NCBI RefSeq assembly: GCF_029382225.1
Contig: NZ_JARLTC010000003.1
Location: forward strand, 62,001-126,000
Length of the DNA: 64,000 bases
Origin: Spongiactinospora sp. TRM90649
GTDB lineage: Bacteria; Actinomycetota; Actinomycetes; Streptosporangiales; Streptosporangiaceae
Direction of reading: 5' to 3'
The position numbers and the translations under genes were made by a program. Below, piece after piece: positions 8,473-16,579 of the stretch (position 1 is the stretch's first letter; each line of letters opens with the position of its first letter). The notes below the pieces were generated by a model, which ran no database searches, was not told the DNA's origin, and was given only the letters and a program-made list of their open reading frames with translations.

Positions 8473-8480
8473 ATGGTCGA

Positions 8481-9287
8481 TCAGCACCCTTCGAACTGGG
8501 GGACGGTAAATGTGAGGTTCAGGCCGGTGGGCTTGAACCACTTCTCCAGCAGCCGCTTGGCGGTGCCGTCCAGGTACATCTCGGTGATCGCCTTGTTGAC
8601 CGCCTCGCACCCGGCGACGTCGCCCTTGCGGATGCCGACACCGTAACGCTCGTCCGTGAACGGCGCGTTGACGAACCGGATCTGACTGCCCTTGGCCTCC
8701 TGCGCGTAACCGGCCAGGATCAGGTCGTCGGTGGAGACGGCGTCCAGCGAGCCGTCGGCCAGCTTGGCCAGGCAGTCGCTGTACTTCTTCACCTCGACCA
8801 GCTCCACGTTGACCTTGCGCTCCTCCTTGACCCGCCGCCAGGAGTTGGAGCCGGTGACCTGGCAGAGCTTCTTGCCCGCCAGGTCGCGCACGTCGCGGAT
8901 GTTCGCGTCGGAGGAACGCACCAGGGTGTCCTGGTGGGCCACGTAGTACGGCCCGCCGAAGTCCACCTTGGTCTTGCGCTCGGCGGTGATCGAGTACGAC
9001 GCGAAGATCAGATCGACGTCGCCGGCCTGCAGCATCGCCTCGCGCTTGGCCGAGGGCGCCTCCTTGAAGACGAAGTTCTTGGCGCCCAGCTTGCGGGCCA
9101 CGTAGGCGGCCACGTCGACGTCGAAGCCCTCGTTCTTGTTCCCCGACTTGTAGCCGAGGCTGGGCTGGTCGAACTTGACCCCGATCGTCAGGGTCTCCTT
9201 GCCGAGCACGGAGTCGGCCTGGGCGCCGAGCCCGCACCCGGCCGTGGCCAGCACCACCGCGCCCGCGAGGGCGAGCCGTACACGCAT
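8481..9287 (-). CDS. glnH: GlnH-like glutamate/glutamine-binding lipoprotein
   Basis: A 268-aa ABC-type periplasmic-binding (SBP family 3) lipoprotein. The lipobox LATAGC places the lipidated Cys at residue 18. Family 3 signatures include GFDVDVAAYVARKLG, DLIFASYSIT and YYVAHQDTLV. The ATG at 9287 has AAGGAG eight bases upstream; an earlier start at 9308 is less likely. No ABC permease or ATPase is nearby. Together with the adjacent GlnX-like and PknG genes this argues for a ligand sensor rather than a transporter component, as shown for mycobacterial GlnH, which reports external amino acids through GlnX to PknG. Ligand specificity (Glu, Gln or Asp) is not determined. Confidence 0.82.
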   Translation of the reverse strand: MRVRLALAGAVVLATAGCGLGAQADSVLGKETLTIGVKFDQPSLGYKSGNKNEGFDVDVAAYVARKLGAKNFVFKEAPSAKREAMLQAGDVDLIFASYSITAERKTKVDFGGPYYVAHQDTLVRSSDANIRDVRDLAGKKLCQVTGSNSWRRVKEERKVNVELVEVKKYSDCLAKLADGSLDAVSTDDLILAGYAQEAKGSQIRFVNAPFTDERYGVGIRKGDVAGCEAVNKAITEMYLDGTAKRLLEKWFKPTGLNLTFTVPQFEGC

Positions 9288-9310
9288 CGTCGGTCTCCTT
9301 TCGCCCACGC

Positions 9311-10807
9311 TCAGCGGTACTCGCTCAGCCGCGGCTGGACTCCGGCGAGGATCAGCGCGGCGGCGGCCAGCGCCACCCCGGGCAGCAGCCAGTTCCAGCC
9401 GCCGAGCGCCGAGTCGCCGCTCTTGATCTGATCGTTGAAGGTGGTCCTGTGCAGCTTGATGAGGTCCACGAGGGCCGTGTCGTAACTCTGGAAGGTCTGG
9501 CTGAGGTAGCCCATCCGGTGGCCGATGGCCTTGCCGCGCTGCCCGCCCAGCGCGAGCCTGCGCATCTCTTGGTCGCCCCGCTGGAAGCCCTGGTAGCCCT
9601 TCAGTACCTTGCCGACGGCCGTCCGCTCGTCGGAGCGGGTGACGGTGGCCGCCTCGACGCCGTGGAAGCCCAGGAACCCGGCCTGGCCGGGAAAGGCCGA
9701 GACCGCCTTGTTCACCCCGGCGTAGTACTTGTCCAGGCTGCCGCCCGGCGTGTAGAGCACCTTCTGCGAATTGTCCAGGTAGACCTGCTCGTAGGTGTCC
9801 GCGCGCTCGGGGTCGAGCAGGTAGCGGCTCTGGTCGCCGTGCATGGTGTTGCCGATCGCCCGGGCCCGCGACATGGCGAGCACCGAGTTGAAGCCCTCTT
9901 CCTTGGCCTTGCGCAGCCCTTCGGCCTGCGCGCCGAGCAGCAGCACGGCAAGCACGGTGAGCGCGCCGACGCCGACGGTGGCCAGCATCAGCGCCGGGTT
10001 CGTCAACCGGCGGAACCTGCGGGTGAGGAAGACCTGGATGCCGACCAGGGTCAGCACCGCGCCCAGCCCCACCACGCCGACGATGATCCGCCCGGCGGTG
10101 ATGGCGGCGTGCTCGTCCTCGTAGGTCTGACGGACGATCGTGCCGCTCTCCAACGTCAGGTTGTACGCCTTGGGCAGCAGGTCGAGCCGCATCAGGTCGG
10201 TCGCCTCGCGGTAGACCTCGATGACCCGCGTGGGCGGCGGCCCGGCCGCGTGGTCGGCCTGCTGGTTCAGCAGCATGGCCCGCTCGGCGAGCTGCTGGTA
10301 GCGGCCGAAGCCGTTGAGCAGGGCCACGACGGTCAGCTTCTCGGTGGGGTCGCCCATGGCCAGGTCGCTGGCCAGCAGCAGCGCCTTGCCGACCTCGGTC
10401 CTGCGCTGCTCGTAGCGCTGGACGGCGGTGTCGCGGCCCTCGCCGAGGCCGGTGTCCCTGCCGATCAGCAGCACGTTCGCCACCTGGGCGTCCATGTCGC
10501 TGAGCGCGAAGTACATGTCGGCGGTGGCGACGACCTGCGGGCCCGCGTCGTGGCCGATCACCTGCAGGCCGTCGCGGACGTTGCCGATGGCCCAGAAGGT
10601 GCCGCCGAACAGCAGCGCCACGGCCAGCAGGCAGACCCCGGCCAGCGTGCGGATCCGCCCGGGCACCGTACGGCGGCGCGGCGCGCGCGGCTCCGGCGCG
10701 GGCCTCTCGGGCAGCGTCGTCGGGCGGCCCATGACGGCTGTCGTGCTCGCCTGCGCGCCGCCCGGGTCGTTACCGCTGGGGACAGGCGTCAGTGGAGGCG
10801 CGGTCAC
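9311..10807 (-). CDS. glnX: GlnX-like four-helix-bundle membrane sensor
   Basis: A 498-aa membrane protein with a cytoplasmic Pro-rich N tail, then TM segments near residues 55-75, 240-262, 275-296 and 468-490. These flank two extracytoplasmic helical domains (about 80-235 and 300-465) resembling the sensing bundles of chemoreceptors but without a methyl-accepting domain. This is the architecture of mycobacterial GlnX, which links lipoprotein GlnH to cytosolic PknG. It sits between the glnH-like and FHA genes with 23- and 6-base gaps, so the chain is probably one transcript. Assignment rests on topology and synteny. Confidence 0.75.
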   Translation of the reverse strand: MTAPPLTPVPSGNDPGGAQASTTAVMGRPTTLPERPAPEPRAPRRRTVPGRIRTLAGVCLLAVALLFGGTFWAIGNVRDGLQVIGHDAGPQVVATADMYFALSDMDAQVANVLLIGRDTGLGEGRDTAVQRYEQRRTEVGKALLLASDLAMGDPTEKLTVVALLNGFGRYQQLAERAMLLNQQADHAAGPPPTRVIEVYREATDLMRLDLLPKAYNLTLESGTIVRQTYEDEHAAITAGRIIVGVVGLGAVLTLVGIQVFLTRRFRRLTNPALMLATVGVGALTVLAVLLLGAQAEGLRKAKEEGFNSVLAMSRARAIGNTMHGDQSRYLLDPERADTYEQVYLDNSQKVLYTPGGSLDKYYAGVNKAVSAFPGQAGFLGFHGVEAATVTRSDERTAVGKVLKGYQGFQRGDQEMRRLALGGQRGKAIGHRMGYLSQTFQSYDTALVDLIKLHRTTFNDQIKSGDSALGGWNWLLPGVALAAAALILAGVQPRLSEYR

Positions 10808-10813
10808 GGTGCC

Positions 10814-11713
10814 TCACCCTTTCCGTAGCGTGATGACGGTCCACGCGCCGAGCTGGATCCGGTCGCCGTCGCCGACCGGCACCGGCACGTTCTGCGGCAG
10901 CGACTCACGTGAGCCGTTGACCGCGGTGCCGTTGGCGGAGCCGGGATCGACGAGCATCCAGGTGCCGTCCGGCTGGGCCAGCAGCACCGCGTGCAGGTGC
11001 GAGACCCCCGGATCCTCCGGCGGCCCGGTCAGGTCGATCTCCGGGCTGAGGTTGCGCGAGCGGCTGCGCCGCCCGATGCGCACCTGCTGCCCGGTGAGCG
11101 GGAACCGCCGCTCCGGGCAGTACGGCGGGAACGGCACGCTCGACGCGTCGGGCCCGCCCATGCCGATGATGGTGTTGTAGTAGTCGCGGTCGGCGGTGAC
11201 CACGGCCTCCCAGGCCCCCCCGTAGGTCGCCTCCGCCGCCTGCGGCTGCGGGTCGGGGGCGACGCCCTGCGGCGTGGTGACCGGCGCGGGCATCACCGGC
11301 GGCCCGACCGGTGGTGCCGTGGGCGGCGGACCTGCCGCCTGGAACGCGGCCGTCTGCTGCGGGCGCGACGACCGCCCAGACTGCGCCGACTGCGCGGCCG
11401 TCCGGCCCTGGAGCATCGCCTGCACCGACTGCGCCTGCTCGGCCATCCGGATCGCGCCGGAGACCTCGACCGCGTAGTCGAACCCGCACTCCTCGCAGAA
11501 CCGGCCGGTTCGCGGGGCGTCGCAGTCGGGGCACGTGCTGCGTCCGCCCTCGGCGTTCGCGGCCGGTGCGGCCGGGACCGGAGTGGCCGAGGACGCGGGC
11601 ATGCCCGAGGGCACGCCTGAGGGCGCGGCCACCGGCGGCCCTCCCATCACGGTCCCGCAGATGTCGCAGTAGTCCGTGGCCTCCGACTCATGGCCGGTGG
11701 GACATGTCGCCAT
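10814..11713 (-). CDS. Double zinc-ribbon FHA-domain protein (GarA-like effector candidate)
   Basis: A 299-aa cytosolic protein. A first zinc ribbon sits at residues 4-19 (CPTGH..CDIC), a second at about 60-77 (CPDC..CEECG), then a Pro/Gln-rich linker. The C-terminal FHA domain (about 205-299) shows RIGRRS, VSHLHA and SANGTAVNG, the phosphothreonine-binding residues. In mycobacteria the FHA protein GarA is the PknG substrate that switches 2-oxoglutarate metabolism. The FHA gene here, inside the pknG operon, is the natural candidate for that role, although its zinc ribbons and linker are unlike GarA. It could instead be a scaffold that docks phosphorylated island proteins. Confidence 0.8.
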   Translation of the reverse strand: MATCPTGHESEATDYCDICGTVMGGPPVAAPSGVPSGMPASSATPVPAAPAANAEGGRSTCPDCDAPRTGRFCEECGFDYAVEVSGAIRMAEQAQSVQAMLQGRTAAQSAQSGRSSRPQQTAAFQAAGPPPTAPPVGPPVMPAPVTTPQGVAPDPQPQAAEATYGGAWEAVVTADRDYYNTIIGMGGPDASSVPFPPYCPERRFPLTGQQVRIGRRSRSRNLSPEIDLTGPPEDPGVSHLHAVLLAQPDGTWMLVDPGSANGTAVNGSRESLPQNVPVPVGDGDRIQLGAWTVITLRKG

Positions 11714-11752
11714 CGCTCGTCCTCCTCACTCTCGGCTCTCGCCTCGGGGCCC

Positions 11753-13042
11753 TCAGCCCTGCGGGTCCCGGCGCATCCGGGCGGTGCGCACCGAGCCGGT
11801 GTCCAGCGCGATCTCCGCCGCCTTCTCCACATTGGGCTTGAGCCGCGCGGTACCGCTCTCCGGGTCGAAGTCGATGACCCGGTCGAGCAGTTTGGCGGTG
11901 TCGCTGTTGCCGGACTGCGCGGCGATGCCCCTCGCCCGGCCGAGCCTGGCGGTCGCCAGGTCGAGGTCGCCGTCCTTGCGAGCCTGCAGGCCGTCCTGGA
12001 TGAGCTGGGCCAGTTCCTGCTGCCCGGTGTAGTGGGCGACGCGGGGGTTGATCCTGGTGGACTGCGCCAGGTCGGTGCTCCACTCGGCGAGCACGTTGCC
12101 CGCGGCGAGCTGCTCCCCGGTGTCCGGGATCATCAGCCGGATCCACGCGGCCCGCATCTCCTGCCCGACCGTGCCGGGGGCCACCTGGAAGGACATGTGG
12201 TACTCGCGGCTCTCCGCGCCCCACGAGCCCGTCGGGTAGTCGCCGTCCAGCGGCCCCGACGGCGTGCGGCGGCCCGTGAGGTCCTCCAACGTCGGCGAGA
12301 CCTGCTTGACGAACTTCAGCGTCGCGTTCTGCGGCGTGCGCACCCGCAGCACGACATCGGCCACGGCCTTGCCCATCGCGGTCTGCGTCATGGCCCGGAA
12401 GTCGGCCTCCAGGTCCTTCGGGTCGGGGATGTCGTTGACGCTGCCGAGCAGCGCCGAGGCGACCTTGCGCAGCTCGGCGACCACCCAGCCGTCGCCCACG
12501 CCCCGGCAGTCGCAGACGAACTTGCCGGTGCAGTAGGCCAGGTCGGCGTCGAACTCCCTGGCCTCCTGGTGCTCGTTCTTGCCGTCGGTGAGCAGGATGG
12601 CGTGCTTGATGGCGTGCGGGAACGGCTGGAACAGGTCGGCGGCGAGCCGCAGCCAGCGGCCGATCGCGGTGCCGCCGTCGGCCTGCATCCGGCTGATGGC
12701 GTCCTTGGCCGCCCGCCTGCTGTTCTCGTCGGCGGGCACGAGGTGCCGGTCGTGCGGGAAGACCATGTGGGCGTAGGCGGTGCCGGAGACGATCGCGAAG
12801 AACACTCCGTCGCGCAGGGTGTCCACGGCGGCCATCGCCGCCTTGCGCGCCTCGTTGATCTTTCCGTAGGACATCGAGCCCGAGGTGTCGACGATGATGA
12901 CCTCGGCCGCCTGCTGCGCCTGGGCGAGGCGTTCCACCGGCCCGGCCGCCTCGACGGTGAGGATCGCGTGCACCTCGGTACCGTCCACCGGGAGGTACTT
13001 GTTCTGGTCCACGCGGATCGTGAACTGCGGCTGCTCGGTCAC
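11753..13042 (-). CDS. VWA-domain protein of the PknG island
   Basis: A 429-aa soluble protein. A beta-sandwich lead is followed by a von Willebrand A domain with a complete MIDAS: DTSGSMS at residues 52-58, a Thr in ADGGTAIG, and an Asp in LLTDGKNEH. The C-terminal part is helical, possibly TPR-like (ELAQLIQDGLQARKDGDLDL). The GTG at 13042 overlaps the stop of the PP2C gene by four bases (GTGA), so translation is coupled; an earlier ATG in the same frame lies within the PP2C gene and is rejected. VWA/PP2C/kinase triplets are known as TerY-type phosphorylation triads in stress systems, and this gene supplies the VWA member. Confidence 0.82.
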   Translation of the reverse strand: MTEQPQFTIRVDQNKYLPVDGTEVHAILTVEAAGPVERLAQAQQAAEVIIVDTSGSMSYGKINEARKAAMAAVDTLRDGVFFAIVSGTAYAHMVFPHDRHLVPADENSRRAAKDAISRMQADGGTAIGRWLRLAADLFQPFPHAIKHAILLTDGKNEHQEAREFDADLAYCTGKFVCDCRGVGDGWVVAELRKVASALLGSVNDIPDPKDLEADFRAMTQTAMGKAVADVVLRVRTPQNATLKFVKQVSPTLEDLTGRRTPSGPLDGDYPTGSWGAESREYHMSFQVAPGTVGQEMRAAWIRLMIPDTGEQLAAGNVLAEWSTDLAQSTRINPRVAHYTGQQELAQLIQDGLQARKDGDLDLATARLGRARGIAAQSGNSDTAKLLDRVIDFDPESGTARLKPNVEKAAEIALDTGSVRTARMRRDPQG

Positions 13043-13920
13043 TTGGGCGTGCTCCCCTTCTCGAACGGGATCACCAGCACGGTGATGTTGTCGCGGCCGC
13101 CCGCGTCGTTGGCGAGCCGTACCAGGGCCTGGGCGGTGGGCAGTGGGGCGGTGGCCGCCTCCGGGGCGGCGCGGGCCATCTCCTCGGCGGCCGGCAGGTA
13201 GTTCCACAGGCCGTCACTGCACACCACGATCACCCCCGGGCCGTCGGGCTCGAAGGTGCGGATCTGCGGGATCACCTCGCCGGCGTCGGCCCCCAGCCAG
13301 GCCGTCAGCATGCCGGTCTCGGTGGCGTCGTCGAGGGTGAGCCGGGCCGGGGTGGGGCCCAGCCAGTAGGCGCGGCTGTCGCCGACCCAGGCGATGGTCA
13401 CCCTTCCCCTGCCGACGATGGCGGAGACGAACGTGCAGGCCGGGGCGTCGTGGACGGTGCCGAGCGCGGCGATGGCCTCGGCGGCCCTGGCCACGGCGGC
13501 GCGGGTGGCGTCCACCGGGTCGGCCCCGCTGCGCAGCTCCTTGGTCATGGTGGCCAGCCCGGCCTCGGCGGCGGCCAGCGAGCCGTCGTCGGGGCGCGGC
13601 GAGGAGGACACCCCGTCGCACACGATTCCGGCGGTGATCCCGCCGTCCACCGCGGCCAGGGCCATGGCGTCCTCGTTGCGGCTGTGCCGCTTGCCCCGGT
13701 CGCTGACCCCCGCGCCCGCGCCCGCCTGGACCTCCGAGTGGTCGCGGGCGGTCGGCTGGCGCAGCCCGCAGCGCTCGCAGTACCCCTCGGCGTCGATCGC
13801 CGCGGCCCCGCACGCGGTGCACGCCCCCGGCGTACCGGCCTGCAGGGCGCGTCCGCACTCCTCGCAGAAGGTCTCCCCGAGCAGCACCGGATAGCCGCAG
13901 TGCGGGCAGTTGGCGTTCAT
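13039..13920 (-). CDS. PP2C-type Ser/Thr phosphatase with N-terminal zinc ribbons
   Basis: A 293-aa protein. Two zinc ribbons occupy the N terminus (CPHC..CEECG at 5-23, CTAC..CERCG at 34-52), followed by a PP2C/PPM phosphatase with all metal-binding motifs: RHSRNEDA, VCDGVSS, WVGDSRAY, CSDGLWN and GGRDNIT. It should reverse PknG-dependent phosphorylation in the cytosol. The ATG at 13920 comes one base after the pknG stop; the reading frame extends further upstream only inside pknG. Downstream it overlaps the VWA gene by four bases. The ribbons match those on the kinase and FHA proteins and may hold the three together. Confidence 0.9.
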   Translation of the reverse strand: MNANCPHCGYPVLLGETFCEECGRALQAGTPGACTACGAAAIDAEGYCERCGLRQPTARDHSEVQAGAGAGVSDRGKRHSRNEDAMALAAVDGGITAGIVCDGVSSSPRPDDGSLAAAEAGLATMTKELRSGADPVDATRAAVARAAEAIAALGTVHDAPACTFVSAIVGRGRVTIAWVGDSRAYWLGPTPARLTLDDATETGMLTAWLGADAGEVIPQIRTFEPDGPGVIVVCSDGLWNYLPAAEEMARAAPEAATAPLPTAQALVRLANDAGGRDNITVLVIPFEKGSTPK

Positions 13921-13921
13921 C

Positions 13922-16579
13922 TCACACCCACGTTCTCGGGCGGACGGCGTTGGCCTTGTCCACGTAGGCGTGCCGGTCGTCGATCGCGCCGGAACCCCTG
14001 GCCAGGGCCCGGTAGACGCGCTCCAGCTCCTTGCGCACGCCGTTGTCGCTGAGCGTCGCGCCCAGCAGCGGCGGGCCTGCCGTGCCGCGCTGGCCACCGG
14101 CCGAAAGCCAGGTCAGCGCGACCTCCAGCACCTCCGCGGCCATCCGGTTGTGGCGTCCGGCGTCGAGCCGCAGGTCGGCCAGGCGCTCCCCGGCGACCAT
14201 CAGGTCGTCCACCGGCAACTGGCCGGGGTCGCGGCCCCTGATGGCCAGCGCGACCGCCGCCATCTGCGCCGAGATGTAGTGGCTGGAGGTGGTCGGCACC
14301 TCGTCCAGCACGCGGGTGGCCGACGCGCGGTCGCCCATCGCCAGGCACACCCTGGCCAGGCCGAACGCCGCGCTCACGTAGGCGCGGTCGGTTCGCCAGA
14401 TGCCCGCGTAGTGGCGGGCCGCCTCGCCGTGGTCGCCCGCGCACTCGCGGGCGAACGCCAGCGCCAGCCGGGGCGCGCGCTCGCCGGGCATCCGGAAGTA
14501 GACCTCGTCGAACAGCCGCACCGCCTCGGCCAGGTTGCCCCAGGCCAGCTCGCGCAGCGCGTGGTACCAGAGCACGCGCCAGTCCCACGGCGTCTCCCTG
14601 GTCGCCGCTTCGAGCACCTCGCCCGCGCGCGGGTTGCGCTGCTCGATCAGCGCCCTGATCAGGGCCAGGCGGATCTCTATGGAGGCGACCGGGGCCGCGT
14701 CCAGCATGGTGACGAGGTCGTCGAGGGTCCGCGCGGTGATGCCGGCCAGGAAGCCGGCGCCCTGGTCGCCAGGGTCGACCAGCGGGGTGGACAGCGCGCC
14801 GACCGCGGCCTCGACCGACAGGGGCTCAAGGACCTGGCCGTTCACCGGGCCCTCGGCGGCGAGGGTGGTGGCCGCCGCCAGGCGCTCGGGGCCGAACTCG
14901 GTGGACAGGGCCGGGCGCGGCCTGCCGTCCTCGGCCGCCCTGATCTCCCGGAGGATGCCGGTGAGCTGCTCGGACATCTCCTGGGCGCTCTGGAAGCGGC
15001 GGGCCGGGTTGGGGTCGGTGGCCCGGTGCAGGAAACGGTCGAACGACTCGTAGGTGGCCAGCAGCGGCTGGCGGTCCGGCGTGGGCAGCGGTGCGGCGCG
15101 GTTCTCGGCGGCCGGGCTGAACGGCATGCTCAGTACGGCGAGCATGCGGCCCACGGTGTAGAGGTCGGAGCTGACGGACGGGCCGTCCTTGGCGATCTCC
15201 GGCGCCTGGTAGCCGACCGTGCCGTAGATGGAGCTGTCCTGGTCGTCGATCCGCCGGACCGCGCCCAGGTCGATCAGCTTGAGCTGGTCCTCGACCTGGA
15301 TGATGTTGGCGGGCTTGAGGTCGCAGTACAGCAACTGGCGGTCGTGCAGGTAGTCGAACGCCTTGAGGACCTCAAGGATGTAGGCGATGGCCTGCGCGAC
15401 CGGCAGCGCCTCGCGGTTGGCGGTCATCGACAGCCGGGCCTTGAGCATGTCCTGCAGCGACTGGCCGCCGACGTATTCCATGACGATGTAGCCGACCATG
15501 GTGCCGGTCGTCGGGTCCGGGTGCTGCACGAAGTTGAAGATCCGGACGATGTTGGCGTGGTCCATGCTGGTCAGGAACCGCCGCTCGGCCTCGGCGGCCA
15601 GCAGCGCCTCGACGTCGCCGGTGTCCAGCAGGCCCTTGAGGACCACCCAGCGGCCGTCCAGGTTGAGGTCCGCCGCGAGGTAGATCCAGCCCAGTCCGCC
15701 GTGCGCCAGACAGCCCTTGACCTCGTACTGCCCGGCGACCAGGTCGCCGTCGTTCAGCTTCGGGGTGAAGGAGAAGCGGTTGCCGCAGTGCGGGCAGAAC
15801 CCCTCGGCGCGGCCCGGCCGGTCCCCCTTGGCCCGGCCCACCGGCTTGCCGCACGAGCCGTTGCTGCAGTAGCGCTTGTGCTCGGGGACCTCGGGGTCGC
15901 GCATCACCACCAGCGACGGGTCGCGGTACGGCACCGGCGGCACCTCGACCAGGCTCGCGCCCAGCGAGCTGCGCCGGGAGCGCGTGGAGCTGGTGCCGCG
16001 CCCGCTGACCGGCCCGGTCGAGGGCGCGGTGCCCAGGTCGATGCCCGATCGGCCGCGCCAGCCGGCCGAGACCGGCGCGCTGCCGCCCTGCCAGCCCGAC
16101 ACCGGGGTGCTGCCCGGACGCTGTGGCATCGAGGGCTGCGACGCGCCCGGCGCCTGAGGGGCCTGCGGCTGCGGCGGGGCCTGCGGCTGCACCTGGCCGG
16201 TGTGCGGGTACGGCGGAGCCGGCGGCGGCGCCTGTCCGGCGCCCGCCGACGGGTACTGCTGGAACGGCTGCGGCGCCGGGCCGGACGGCGGCGGCCCCTG
16301 CTGGCCCGTGCCCGGCGGGTACACCGGGGCGCTGCCCGGAGACGGATACACCGGGCCGCTCGCGGGCGGCGGCGGATAGAGCGGACCGCTGCCCGGCGCG
16401 GGCGGATACGCGGGCCCGCCGCCCGGCGGCGGGTAGGCCGGGCCGCCCTGCGGCGCGGCGTGCCTGCCCCCGGTGCGGGGCGGCTCGGGAACCGGAGCCG
16501 CGGGCGGGGCGAGCCCGCAGGTGTCGCAGTAGCCGTCCTGGACGGTTCCAGTGCAGCCGGGATGGGTGCACGCAGTCAT
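13922..16579 (-). CDS. pknG: PknG-type Ser/Thr protein kinase
   Basis: An 885-aa soluble kinase. An N-terminal zinc ribbon (CTHPGC..CDTCG, residues 4-22) is followed by a long Pro/Tyr/Gln-rich tail (about 25-165) and a rubredoxin-like zinc module (Cys238, Cys243, Cys262, Cys265). The kinase domain spans about 280-545, with catalytic Lys315 in VVLKGL, YCDLKPAN at 418-425 (YCD in place of HRD, as in PknG) and DLG at 437-439 in place of DFG. A C-terminal TPR-like region follows. This is the PknG order, with an extra N-terminal ribbon. PknG controls glutamate and 2-oxoglutarate flux in mycobacteria. The ATG overlaps the preceding stop (ATGA). Confidence 0.93.
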   Translation of the reverse strand: MTACTHPGCTGTVQDGYCDTCGLAPPAAPVPEPPRTGGRHAAPQGGPAYPPPGGGPAYPPAPGSGPLYPPPPASGPVYPSPGSAPVYPPGTGQQGPPPSGPAPQPFQQYPSAGAGQAPPPAPPYPHTGQVQPQAPPQPQAPQAPGASQPSMPQRPGSTPVSGWQGGSAPVSAGWRGRSGIDLGTAPSTGPVSGRGTSSTRSRRSSLGASLVEVPPVPYRDPSLVVMRDPEVPEHKRYCSNGSCGKPVGRAKGDRPGRAEGFCPHCGNRFSFTPKLNDGDLVAGQYEVKGCLAHGGLGWIYLAADLNLDGRWVVLKGLLDTGDVEALLAAEAERRFLTSMDHANIVRIFNFVQHPDPTTGTMVGYIVMEYVGGQSLQDMLKARLSMTANREALPVAQAIAYILEVLKAFDYLHDRQLLYCDLKPANIIQVEDQLKLIDLGAVRRIDDQDSSIYGTVGYQAPEIAKDGPSVSSDLYTVGRMLAVLSMPFSPAAENRAAPLPTPDRQPLLATYESFDRFLHRATDPNPARRFQSAQEMSEQLTGILREIRAAEDGRPRPALSTEFGPERLAAATTLAAEGPVNGQVLEPLSVEAAVGALSTPLVDPGDQGAGFLAGITARTLDDLVTMLDAAPVASIEIRLALIRALIEQRNPRAGEVLEAATRETPWDWRVLWYHALRELAWGNLAEAVRLFDEVYFRMPGERAPRLALAFARECAGDHGEAARHYAGIWRTDRAYVSAAFGLARVCLAMGDRASATRVLDEVPTTSSHYISAQMAAVALAIRGRDPGQLPVDDLMVAGERLADLRLDAGRHNRMAAEVLEVALTWLSAGGQRGTAGPPLLGATLSDNGVRKELERVYRALARGSGAIDDRHAYVDKANAVRPRTWV

